In this document: piece after piece, positions 8,189 through 15,053 of the stretch
How positions within the stretch are numbered: the stretch's first letter is position 1
Layout of the letters: each line of letters starts with the position of its first letter
NCBI GenBank assembly: GCA_021372695.1
Contig: JAJFTY010000080.1
Span: forward strand, 1-26,355
Source: Deltaproteobacteria bacterium
GTDB taxonomy: Bacteria > Desulfobacterota > Syntrophia > Syntrophales > UBA5619
Reading direction: 5' to 3'
Length of the DNA stretch: 26,355 bases
Made by a program: the position numbers and the translations under genes
Notes under the pieces: model-generated
Databases searched by the model: none
What the model saw: the letters and a program-made list of their open reading frames with translations, nothing else
Told to the model about the DNA's origin: nothing

Positions 8189-8207
8189 GATCGGGCTGGC
8201 CCCGATC
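8189..8207 (+). terminator. Hairpin after the DUF362/DUF6599 operon
   Basis: GATCGGG (8189-8195) and CCCGATC (8201-8207) form a 7-bp GC-rich stem with a five-base loop, seven bases after the stop codon. No U-run follows, so termination would be weak or depend on other factors. Confidence 0.35.
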
Positions 8208-8321
8208 CGACCCGGGGTCCGGCACGACGGGCATGGATCAGCTTTGCCGGAGTCACCCGGAGTCGCAGAGAATCGGAGTGGAATCTTGCACGTGGAGCGA
8301 TGTCCCGTAAAGGTAGATCAC

Positions 8322-9521
8322 ATGAATAGGGAACGGCTGTGGACAAAGGATTTTGTCACCGTATTCCTGATCAATTTCTTCGTATATTTGATTCATTTCC
8401 TTCTGATCGTCACGATCGCTTCTTATGCCATCGACCAATTCCACGCTTCCACAAGCGTAGCAGGACTTGTTGCGGGAATCTTCATCATTGGGGTTACGGT
8501 CGGCCGATTGGAGACCGGGCGCGTGATCGAAGAGATCGGGAGCAGGCGAATCTTAGTCGTTGGTGCAATATCCACGATTATCACAGCGGCATTGTATTTT
8601 GGCGCGATCAATCTGCCCTTATTGATCATAAACAGGTTCTTGCATGGGGTTGCTTTCGGATTGGCCAGTACCGCTGCGGGAACGATCGTTGCCAAGATCA
8701 TTCCCAAGCATCGGCAAGGAGAAGGCATTGGCTATTTCAGCATGAGTGTCATATTGGCAACAGCTCTGGGTCCTTTTGTCGGAATCCTGGTCATTCAGCA
8801 TGAAGGTTATGATATCATTTTTGTCGTGAACTCGGCACTGGCCGCCCTTTGTCTCGGTATATCGCTTATCGTCAACGAACCGGCCGTCAAATCATCCATT
8901 CAACGTCAGGAAAACGCTATAAAAGGTTTCAATATTTCAAATGTAATCGAATTCAGGGCCGTACCGATTTCCATGGTCGGATTGATTATCGGTTTTATCT
9001 TTTCCGGGATACTTACTTTTGTATCCTTATATTCCAAAGAGATTCGTCTGGTGGAGGCGTCAAGCTTCTTCTTTATCGTGTATGCCGTTGTCATCCTGGT
9101 TTCGAGACCTTTTTCCGGTCGATTATTGGATCTTAAAGGCGCGAATGCCGTCATATATCCGTGTCTTTTTATCTTCGCAGCGGGTGTGCTCTTACTCAGT
9201 CAAGCCGGCCAAGGGGTTACTCTCTTGTTGGCCGGAGCCGTCATCGGTTTAGGCTATGGGAACTTTCTGTCCTGTGCTCAGGCCGTCTGCATAAAAGCAG
9301 TTCCTCCTCATAGATTGGGGCTGGCAACGGCCACCTTTTTCGTTTTCCTGGATGTAGGAGTCGGCGCAGGGTCTTATCTTCTCGGATTCCTCATCCCGTT
9401 CACGGGATATCGGGGTCTATATCTGGTGATGGCGGTCGTGGCCCTTGCAGCTATTGTGGTCTATCACCTCGTGCATGGGAGAAGAGCAACATTTGAAGGT
9501 GTACAGACAACCAACTCTTGA
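8322..9521 (+). CDS. Major facilitator superfamily transporter
   Basis: The start is taken at the ATG at 8322 because hydrophobic helix 1 (FVTVFLINFFVYLIHFLLIV) begins soon after it; a longer reading from 8244 adds only polar sequence. The 399-residue product has about 12 membrane segments. The MFS signature loop after helix 2 is present (VGRLETGRVIEEIGSRR), with a second one in the C-terminal half (SRPFSGRLLDLKGAN). It resembles small-molecule efflux permeases. Base composition is clearly lower in GC than the flanking operons, suggesting transfer together with the next gene, which starts 19 bases downstream. The substrate is not evident. Confidence 0.88.
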   Translation: MNRERLWTKDFVTVFLINFFVYLIHFLLIVTIASYAIDQFHASTSVAGLVAGIFIIGVTVGRLETGRVIEEIGSRRILVVGAISTIITAALYFGAINLPLLIINRFLHGVAFGLASTAAGTIVAKIIPKHRQGEGIGYFSMSVILATALGPFVGILVIQHEGYDIIFVVNSALAALCLGISLIVNEPAVKSSIQRQENAIKGFNISNVIEFRAVPISMVGLIIGFIFSGILTFVSLYSKEIRLVEASSFFFIVYAVVILVSRPFSGRLLDLKGANAVIYPCLFIFAAGVLLLSQAGQGVTLLLAGAVIGLGYGNFLSCAQAVCIKAVPPHRLGLATATFFVFLDVGVGAGSYLLGFLIPFTGYRGLYLVMAVVALAAIVVYHLVHGRRATFEGVQTTNS

Positions 9522-9540
9522 TCAGTACGGAGGAATGAAA

Positions 9541-10182
9541 ATGAAACAGACTTCGCCCCTTGTCATCACGATCAGTCGCCAGTTGGGAAGCGGCGGTGCT
9601 TATGTCGGGCAACAGTTGGCCAAGAAATTGAACATTTTTTATGCAGACGGTGAAATCATCGGTCAGGCAGCCCAGCAGCTTTCGGTATTGCAGGAGGCGT
9701 TGGAATCACGTGACGAAAAAATACTCTCGTTCTGGCAGTCATTCCTCCGATCATTTGCCATTGCGACGGACGTATATGTGCCGTCGCAAGTTCTTCCCCC
9801 GACAGACCGCGAATTGTTCAACGCCGAAAGTGAAATCATCGAACGGATTGCAAAGGAGCGATCGGCGGTGATTGTGGGACGATGCGGTTCTCACATCCTC
9901 TCGGATCACCCGAATCATGTCAGCATATTCTTGCACGGTGACATAACCTTCCGAAAGGGCCGTATTCAGAAGCTGTTCAACGTATCGGAGGAGGTTGCCG
10001 GAAAAATGATCGCCCAAAACGATAAAGAGAGGGCTCTCTATCATCAAACATTTACGGGCAAGGAATGGACAGATGCCAGACAGTACGACATTTCCCTGGA
10101 CACCGGCAAAATCGGCGTCGATGAAACGGGAGAGCTCATCTTGAAGTACCTGGATTTTCAGGTGAAGATGTCCGCTGCCTAA
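9541..10182 (+). CDS. Cytidylate-kinase-like family protein (P-loop kinase)
   Basis: The second of two nearby ATGs is preferred: GGAGG at 9529-9533 lies 7 bases before 9541 but only one base before 9535. The 213-residue protein begins VITISRQLGSGGAYVGQQLAKKL. This is the altered P-loop of the cytidylate-kinase-like (Cytidylate_kin2) family, where GSGG replaces the GSGK of true kinases. AVIVGRCGSHIL, the arginine-rich lid KGRIQKLFNVS and YDISLDTGKIGVDE follow as in that family. Some relatives sit beside or fused to transporters, so this one may work with the MFS protein upstream. The loss of the canonical lysine makes the substrate uncertain. Confidence 0.85.
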   Translation: MKQTSPLVITISRQLGSGGAYVGQQLAKKLNIFYADGEIIGQAAQQLSVLQEALESRDEKILSFWQSFLRSFAIATDVYVPSQVLPPTDRELFNAESEIIERIAKERSAVIVGRCGSHILSDHPNHVSIFLHGDITFRKGRIQKLFNVSEEVAGKMIAQNDKERALYHQTFTGKEWTDARQYDISLDTGKIGVDETGELILKYLDFQVKMSAA

Positions 10183-10546
10183 GGAGATTAGATGATCAGA
10201 TACGGCTTTGTACCGGGGAATCCGGTCTGGCATGCGCTGTGCCCGTGATCATGTAGGCGGCCTGCGATGCGCTCGGGCTGGATGCCCGGTCCGAAGAGTG
10301 GCAACTGGATTTCCCCTTGACGATTCATTCCCATGAGCGTATCAAAAAAATCCTTCCATCCCGATTTTTGACCTTCTTGGACACAGGAGAAGGTGGCTCT
10401 TCGGAAAAACCTGATATGAATACACCCCGGGATCTGCGGTGCGGACTTCGCCCACTATCAGGGGAAAATACCGAGGCGCTTTTTCCTTCCGGGGATTAGA
10501 GCGGAAAGCGGAACGATTGTGTCTTCTCACTCCAGGGAGGAGAGCC
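10183..10546. other. Gene-poor interval before the FecR gene
   Basis: About 360 bases. Directly after the kinase-like gene, AAGGAG precedes an 18-codon frame at 10191-10247 starting MIRYGFVPGNPVW; it could be the broken start of a lost gene. An inverted repeat ACCTTCT/AGAAGGT spans 10371-10394. A candidate promoter is listed separately. No convincing long coding frame is seen. Confidence 0.4.
10317..10345 (+). promoter_or_regulatory. Candidate promoter for the FecR/OmpA pair
   Basis: TTGACG (10317-10322) and TATCAA (10340-10345) are separated by 17 bases. They would give a leader of about 195 bases before the FecR-domain gene, long enough to hold the ACCTTCT/AGAAGGT hairpin at 10371-10394. 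Confidence 0.4.
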
Positions 10547-10993
10547 ATGAGAGTGCTGGTCATCATTCTTTCTTTTTTCCTGATGGGTCTTTCTCAGGCG
10601 GCCTCTGGTGCCGAAAAAGGGATCGGGGTGATCAAGAATATCAAGGGTCCCGTTTTCATCGAAAGAGGGCAGGGACCGATCCCCGCAAAGATAAACGATC
10701 CGCTTTTTGAAAAAGACGTCATCGTCACGGGTAAAGGCGGGTCCATGGGGGCCCTGTTGACGGACAACAGCCTGATCTCCAGCGGACCCAATACGAGGCT
10801 CGTCCTGTCCCAGTTCTCTTTCGAACCGGCCGAAAAAAAGCTTTCCAGCACTGTCGAAATCACGCGGGGAACCCTGGTATATCTATCCGGGTTAATTGCC
10901 AAAAATAACAAAGATGCTGTAAAGTTCACCACGTCAACGGCGGTTTGCGGCATTCGCGGGACCCATCTGGCGATCTATGTCGAGGACGAATAG
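10547..10993 (+). CDS. Secreted FecR-domain protein
   Basis: The ATG at 10547 follows GGGAGGAGAG and opens a Sec signal peptide (VLVIILSFFLMGLSQAASG). The 148-residue product is a single FecR domain. IGVIKNIKGPVFIERG, the strand pair GGSMGALLTDNSLISSGPNTRLVLSQF, and the closing motif TSTAVCGIRGTH are standard for the fold. It lacks the membrane and anti-sigma parts of true FecR regulators, so it is likely a periplasmic or surface structural protein. The OmpA-type lipoprotein follows 91 bases later; FecR-domain proteins and OmpA-domain proteins are often neighbours in deltaproteobacteria. A role in envelope structure is inferred. Confidence 0.88.
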   Translation: MRVLVIILSFFLMGLSQAASGAEKGIGVIKNIKGPVFIERGQGPIPAKINDPLFEKDVIVTGKGGSMGALLTDNSLISSGPNTRLVLSQFSFEPAEKKLSSTVEITRGTLVYLSGLIAKNNKDAVKFTTSTAVCGIRGTHLAIYVEDE

Positions 10994-11084
10994 CCCGGGT
11001 GCATCCGGGTAAACCCATCATCAACGAGAATTGCGGCCCTGCACAGGACACTCTTCGTTTCGTCGGACCAAGGAGCTGCATGTC

Positions 11085-12014
11085 ATGAGAAAAGCAACGA
11101 CAGCGCGATCCATTCTTGCCGCCCTCCTCTTTTCCCTTCTTCTGTCGTCCTGCTACGCTCCGACACGGGTCTATCTCGACTCGGATAACGACGGCGTGCC
11201 CGACAATCTGGATTACCGAAATGATTTTGCACCTTACGATAAATGTGCCAATACGCCGGCGGGTGTGAAGGTCGACCTCTGGGGTTGTCCCCTGGATGCC
11301 GACAAGGACGGGGTTCCCGACTATCTGGACAAATGCCCCAATACGCCGGCGGGTGTGAACGTGGACCGGGACGGCTGCCCGATCGATCCCACCCGGCCGA
11401 CCGTTAATGACGGCCGCTACAAGCGGGCGGTGGCGGCCGGTAAGGCCGTGCCGCGGACGAGCGTCGTCCACACTCAAAGGACCCGGTTCGTGCTCCTGCC
11501 CGATTGGGAAGGAAACGTCGGTGAGATCGAGGTCAGCACCTCCGCTGGATCGCAAAAGCTGGACAGAGCCTGGGATTCCACGGAGGTCGTCAAAGCGGAT
11601 CGGCTCCCCGGCAAACCGGTGGTCATGGATGAACAAGAGGTGAAGGATTTTTTCAAGGATGCTCTCGATGCCCAGCCCAAGAACCCCGCGCTCTTCACCA
11701 TCCATTTCGGGAGCGGCAGCGCCGAACCGACGGCCCAGTCGCTTCAGGCGATTTCCGAAGCGCTGGAGGCGATCCGTTCGCGGAAAGCGAATCACGTCAG
11801 CGTGATCGGCCATACCGACACCGTTGCATCCGGTGAATTCAATCGAAGTCTGTCGCAGTCGCGCGCCCGATCGGTTGCGGAACTTCTCGTCCACAGGGGC
11901 CTTGACCGCGCCATCCTCGACATCAAGTTTTACGGCGAGGAGAAACTATTCATCGAAACCCCCGACAATGTGGCTGAACCCCTGAATCGTCGCGTGGAAA
12001 TCATCGTAGAGTGA
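11085..12014 (+). CDS. OmpA-family lipoprotein with thrombospondin type-3 calcium repeats
   Basis: The start at 11085 is supported by AAGGAG upstream and by a lipoprotein signal whose lipobox is LSSC (C23). Mature residues 31-105 carry type-3 repeats (DSDNDGVPDNLD and DADKDGVPDYLD, each followed by a CPNTPAGV-like block), which bind calcium. Residues about 200-309 form an OmpA C-terminal domain with the peptidoglycan-binding aspartate and arginines: HFGSGSAEPTAQSLQAI, GHTDTVAS, LSQSRA and NRRVEI. It probably links the outer membrane to the cell wall. The middle part (about 105-195) has no recognised domain. It shares a direction and likely a transcript with the FecR gene. Confidence 0.92.
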   Translation: MRKATTARSILAALLFSLLLSSCYAPTRVYLDSDNDGVPDNLDYRNDFAPYDKCANTPAGVKVDLWGCPLDADKDGVPDYLDKCPNTPAGVNVDRDGCPIDPTRPTVNDGRYKRAVAAGKAVPRTSVVHTQRTRFVLLPDWEGNVGEIEVSTSAGSQKLDRAWDSTEVVKADRLPGKPVVMDEQEVKDFFKDALDAQPKNPALFTIHFGSGSAEPTAQSLQAISEALEAIRSRKANHVSVIGHTDTVASGEFNRSLSQSRARSVAELLVHRGLDRAILDIKFYGEEKLFIETPDNVAEPLNRRVEIIVE

Positions 12015-12086
12015 TGCGGCCTTCACCCAATGCAGCACGAGCCCCAAACGTGCCGCTTGTCCCTTCTCTGCTGTCGCCGGGAATGG

Positions 12087-12311
12087 TTGCATCAGACGAT
12101 CAAGGGGGTCTATGCCCACGGCGTCAATCCCGTCGATGGCCGCGACGAACACATCTTTGAGACGGCCCTCCGGTTTGCCGCCCAGGGCCGGGTGCATCTC
12201 CGGGAGATGGTGACGCACACGTATCCGCTCAGCCGGTATCAGGAGATGATCGAAGTCAACATGCACAAGTCGGCGAACCGGGCCGTCAAGACAGCCGTAT
12301 CCTTCATCTGA
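12087..12311 (+). pseudogene. 3' remnant of a zinc-type alcohol dehydrogenase (MDR family)
   Basis: This frame encodes about 74 residues that read like the extreme C-terminus of medium-chain dehydrogenases: IFETALRFAAQGRVHLREM, VTHTYPLSRYQEMIE and the ending RAVKTAVSFI. The cofactor fold and zinc ligands, which should occupy some 250 residues before this, are absent; the OmpA gene ends only about 75 bases upstream. A start codon exists at 12030, but the residues before 12087 look random. It is best read as the leftover of a deleted or rearranged gene. Confidence 0.65.
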
Positions 12312-12387
12312 CGAAGGGGACGATGACTGCGGCATCGTACCGGGAGAAGGTCATGATCATTAACGCTCGTTATGGGAGGAGATCATC

Positions 12388-12984
12388 ATGGATGGAAAGA
12401 CCGTTCTGAAGAGAGGCACTGCCGGAAGCCTGTCGCTGTGCATCGCGGTCATGGTTCTATTTTCCCTGACAGGGTGTACACTCCATCTGACGAAGCAATT
12501 CTCAAGCAAGCTCGATCCGGACGCACTGTACACATCCTTCAATGTCAATCCCGAAGACTTGTCCACGCGTTCGAAATGCAATGCGCCGCCAACGGTCAAG
12601 ATCGTCAATATGGAAGAGAGGACTGAAGATTTTGTGGCACTTGAGAATCCTCCGGCCAACGGCGTCATCAATCCGAAGGAGATGATGGATAGCGTTTGCC
12701 TTTACCTGAAGAATGGCTTCGAAAGAAGCCGCATCAAGGCAGATGACCAGTCCGACAAGGTCATTCAAGTCAAAATGGTGGATCTGAAATCAATCGCCGG
12801 CGTTTGGTCATTCGGAAGCTATTTCAAGATGCAGCTCATTATCCCTGAAACGAAACTTACAAAATTCTATGAAGCCAAGGATAATTCCATGCAAGGCCAC
12901 GCCGCGGCTGCCAATGCCATTCACCGTGTTACGAGACAAATCATCGAAGATCCGGAAATTCAGGATTACCTTCTGTGCCGATAG
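12388..12984 (+). CDS. Putative lipoprotein of unknown function
   Basis: This 198-residue protein starts at an ATG with GGGAGGAG at good spacing. The signal peptide ends in the lipobox LTGC (C29 or so). The mature part has no domain I recognise. It shows a beta-rich centre with VIQVKMVDLKSIAGVWSFGSY and a helical end, HAAAANAIHRVTRQIIEDPE, a layout like small outer-membrane or periplasmic lipoproteins of the DUF799/GNA1162 kind, but I cannot confirm this. Two cysteines (in TRSKCNAP and DSVCLYL) lie in the mature protein. It is AT-richer than its neighbours and flanked by gene remnants on both sides, suggesting an unstable or transferred stretch. Confidence 0.75.
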   Translation: MDGKTVLKRGTAGSLSLCIAVMVLFSLTGCTLHLTKQFSSKLDPDALYTSFNVNPEDLSTRSKCNAPPTVKIVNMEERTEDFVALENPPANGVINPKEMMDSVCLYLKNGFERSRIKADDQSDKVIQVKMVDLKSIAGVWSFGSYFKMQLIIPETKLTKFYEAKDNSMQGHAAAANAIHRVTRQIIEDPEIQDYLLCR

Positions 12985-13063
12985 GATCGCACAATTAATA
13001 CCTATCTGAACCTTGAAGAGGCTCTGAAGAAGATCAGCGCGTGACATCGAGGGAGAGGGGAAA

Positions 13064-13129
13064 ATGGAAACAAGACCATGGCACCACCACTACGATTACA
13101 GCGTCCCGACCACCGTGACGAACTCGTAA
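13064..13129 (+). pseudogene. 5' remnant resembling a long-chain acyl-CoA ligase
   Basis: After GGGAGAGGGG, an ATG opens a 21-residue frame beginning METRPWHHHYDYSVPTTV and then stopping at TAA. This start resembles the first residues of many long-chain fatty-acid-CoA ligases (PWH..YD..VPTT), which should run on for over 500 residues. The rest is missing; a complete small gene begins 38 bases later. The assignment rests on about 16 residues, so it is tentative. The 60 bases upstream, in frame after the lipoprotein stop, also read like a gene end (YLNLEEALKKISA then TGA). Confidence 0.42.
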
Positions 13130-13167
13130 GGAAACCGACAATTCCAGGAGAGTGCGGGGAGGAGCAT

Positions 13168-13365
13168 ATGGAACGAAACGTGGGCACCGTTGACAGGATC
13201 GTCCGGCTCGTGGTGGCGATTCTTTTCATCATGGCCAATATCGCGGGCTGGGTAGCGGGCACTCCGGGTCTCGTTCTCGCCGTTCTTGCCGGCATGCTCC
13301 TCTCGAGCGTCGCATCGGGATACTGCCCTCTCTACGCGAAGCTGGGAATCAAAAGGACGATTTGA
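13168..13365 (+). CDS. Small DUF2892 inner-membrane protein
   Basis: The ATG at 13168 follows GGGGAGGAG and gives 65 residues with the DUF2892 opening ERNVGTVDRIVRLVVAI, two membrane segments (LVVAILFIMANIAGWVAG and LVLAVLAGMLLSSVA) and the usual ending GYCPLYAKLGI. The family is found alone or fused to rhodanese domains (YgaP). Proteins like this are linked to sulfur or persulfide handling only by context. Here no rhodanese gene is adjacent. A longer frame starting at 13078 lacks a ribosome site and overlaps the ligase remnant. Confidence 0.85.
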   Translation: MERNVGTVDRIVRLVVAILFIMANIAGWVAGTPGLVLAVLAGMLLSSVASGYCPLYAKLGIKRTI

Positions 13366-13775
13366 CCAGCCCCAGTGATCCGTCCAGCAATAATCATAGA
13401 ACCGAGCCGTCATTACTACGAAAGTAGGATCCTGGACCCCGGCTTCCGCCGGGGTGACTACCTGCTTTCATGCCTGCGTGGTGCCACGCGGGGCATGGGA
13501 GTTTCCGGCGAATCCCGGACCCCGCATCAGAGCCTGCCCCGGACCCGATCCGGGGTACGGGGCTGTCCGGGACGGGCGCCGGAACCCAGACGTCGCCACG
13601 GCGAAAGCCGCGAACCCGTTATTCCCCTCCGCCACAACATTTCAACCCATCACTGCCAAAAAAACCGCTGCAATCCGGTTTGAAATGTAGTACGAGCAAT
13701 CCGGGCAAGTCATCTCGCCGATCTGGAAGCCATGGCGGAAGATCGGCACCATAACCACGACAAAAAAGAGGGAAT
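13366..13775. other. Gene-free interval with dispersed repeats
   Basis: About 410 bases with no convincing gene. It holds two palindromic dispersed-repeat units (listed separately) and an interrupted inverted repeat, ACATTTCAA (13637-13645) with TTGAAATGT (13680-13688), about 90 bases before the RND operon. That repeat could be an operator or an sRNA-like hairpin, but nothing else supports either. Confidence 0.5.
13425..13560. repeat. Dispersed palindromic repeat units
   Basis: CCCCGGCTTCCGCCGGGG at 13437-13454 is a palindrome set in the context CCTGGACCCCGG...GGGGTGACT, a form that recurs between genes in many proteobacterial genomes and translates as LDPGFRRGD. A second palindrome, CCCCGGACCCGATCCGGGG, lies at about 13537-13555. 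A related unit occurs at 26029-26046. Confidence 0.6.
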
Positions 13776-15041
13776 ATGAGCCGAGCAAAAAAGACAGCGA
13801 TCATATTTGTCGTCCTGACCTTTGCGGTTCTGGCTGCACTCCGGGTTGTTCAGGTCATCTCAGCCAAGAACGCTGAACCGACGAAAGGCAGGACAAACCA
13901 GGTCCCCATGGTGGACGTGGCTTCCGTCAGCCAAGGTCTGGTAGAGGAGAAGCTCCAACGGACCGGAGATATTGTCCCGGAAACCCAGGTGACGCTCAGC
14001 TCCAAGGTCCAGGGACGGGTGGACCAGATCAATGTCCGGGAGGGGGACCGGGTTAAAGCCGGGCAGGTATTGGTGGTCATGGACTCCCGGGAAGCAGAAG
14101 CCAACGTGGCCCAGGCAAAGGCCAACGTGGAGGCGGCGACTGCCCGTCTGAAGCAGGTCAAGGCGACATCCCAAGAGGCTGTCCAGTCTCAGATTCAGCA
14201 TACGAAGGCCAACATGGACTTGGCCGAGGCTGACCTTCGGCGTGCCGAAGGATTGTATCAGGAAGAGCTCATCCCCCGGAGACAGCTGGACGAAGCCCGG
14301 ATGAAATACAATGTGGCGAAAGCGGCTTACGACCTGGCCCTGAACAGCATCCGGCAGAAGACCTGGGAGAACGACATCGCCCTGGCCGAGGCGCAGCTGG
14401 CCCAGGCCAAAGCCAGTCTGGACCTGGGCCGGGCGCAGCTCGCGAACCTGAGCATCCTGTCGCCCATGAGCGGGACAGTGACCAAGCGTTACATCGACCC
14501 GGGCAAGTCGGTCAAGGACGCCGACTCCCCCATGCTGACCCTGATGGACCTTAGCGAAGTCAAGATGGTGGTGAACGTCATCGAAAGAGAATTCGTTCGC
14601 CTGCGGGTAGGTCAGCCGGTCACGGTAACGGTCACTGCTTTTCCCGACAAGACGTTCAAGGGGCGCATCGCGGTCATCACCCCGGCTCTCGAAACGCAAT
14701 CCCGCACCGCCGAAATTCAGATTTCCATCCCCAACCCGGGATATGTCTTGACCCCGGGGATGTTTGGTGCGGCGGAGATTCTCCTGCGCTCCAATCCGGC
14801 GGCGACACTCGTTCCCATCCAGTCCCTGGTCACCAGGGGAGAGAAAGACGTTGTGTACGTCATAGAAGACAACAAGGCCTTCGCCCGCCCCGTCCGCAAG
14901 GGTCTGATCCGGGATTCGTTCGTCGAAATCGTCCAGGGCGTAAAGGTCGGGGAAAAGGTGGTCACCGTCGGCCAGGATTCCCTGGAGGATGGGCGCGTCG
15001 TGCGTCTCGTGGCCGATTCGGCGAAAAAGAAGGCTGACTAA
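13776..15041 (+). CDS. RND efflux periplasmic adaptor (membrane fusion protein, HlyD/AcrA family)
   Basis: The 421-residue protein starts after AGAGGG. It has an N-terminal membrane anchor (about residues 8-28) with no lipobox. A lipoyl half-motif SSKVQGRVDQINVREGDRV follows near residue 70. A long alpha hairpin (about 105-220) is rich in AQAKANVEAA-type heptads, and the second lipoyl half is ILSPMSGTVTKRYIDPGKSV. A beta-barrel and a membrane-proximal domain ending GQDSLEDGRVVR complete it. It bridges the inner-membrane pump to an outer-membrane channel. The permease gene begins 12 bases after the stop. No TolC-like gene is in the window, so an unlinked channel must serve. Confidence 0.93.
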   Translation: MSRAKKTAIIFVVLTFAVLAALRVVQVISAKNAEPTKGRTNQVPMVDVASVSQGLVEEKLQRTGDIVPETQVTLSSKVQGRVDQINVREGDRVKAGQVLVVMDSREAEANVAQAKANVEAATARLKQVKATSQEAVQSQIQHTKANMDLAEADLRRAEGLYQEELIPRRQLDEARMKYNVAKAAYDLALNSIRQKTWENDIALAEAQLAQAKASLDLGRAQLANLSILSPMSGTVTKRYIDPGKSVKDADSPMLTLMDLSEVKMVVNVIEREFVRLRVGQPVTVTVTAFPDKTFKGRIAVITPALETQSRTAEIQISIPNPGYVLTPGMFGAAEILLRSNPAATLVPIQSLVTRGEKDVVYVIEDNKAFARPVRKGLIRDSFVEIVQGVKVGEKVVTVGQDSLEDGRVVRLVADSAKKKAD

Positions 15042-15053
15042 AGGATTTGAACC

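Noticed and set aside
10317..10499. 60-codon frame starting at TTG before the FecR gene
   Set aside because: It has no good ribosome site, no recognisable motif, and overlaps a candidate promoter and leader.
13375..13690. Overlapping frames of 78-102 codons downstream of the DUF2892 gene
   Set aside because: They translate the palindromic repeats (LDPGFRRGD, PRTRSGVRG) and have no ribosome sites.
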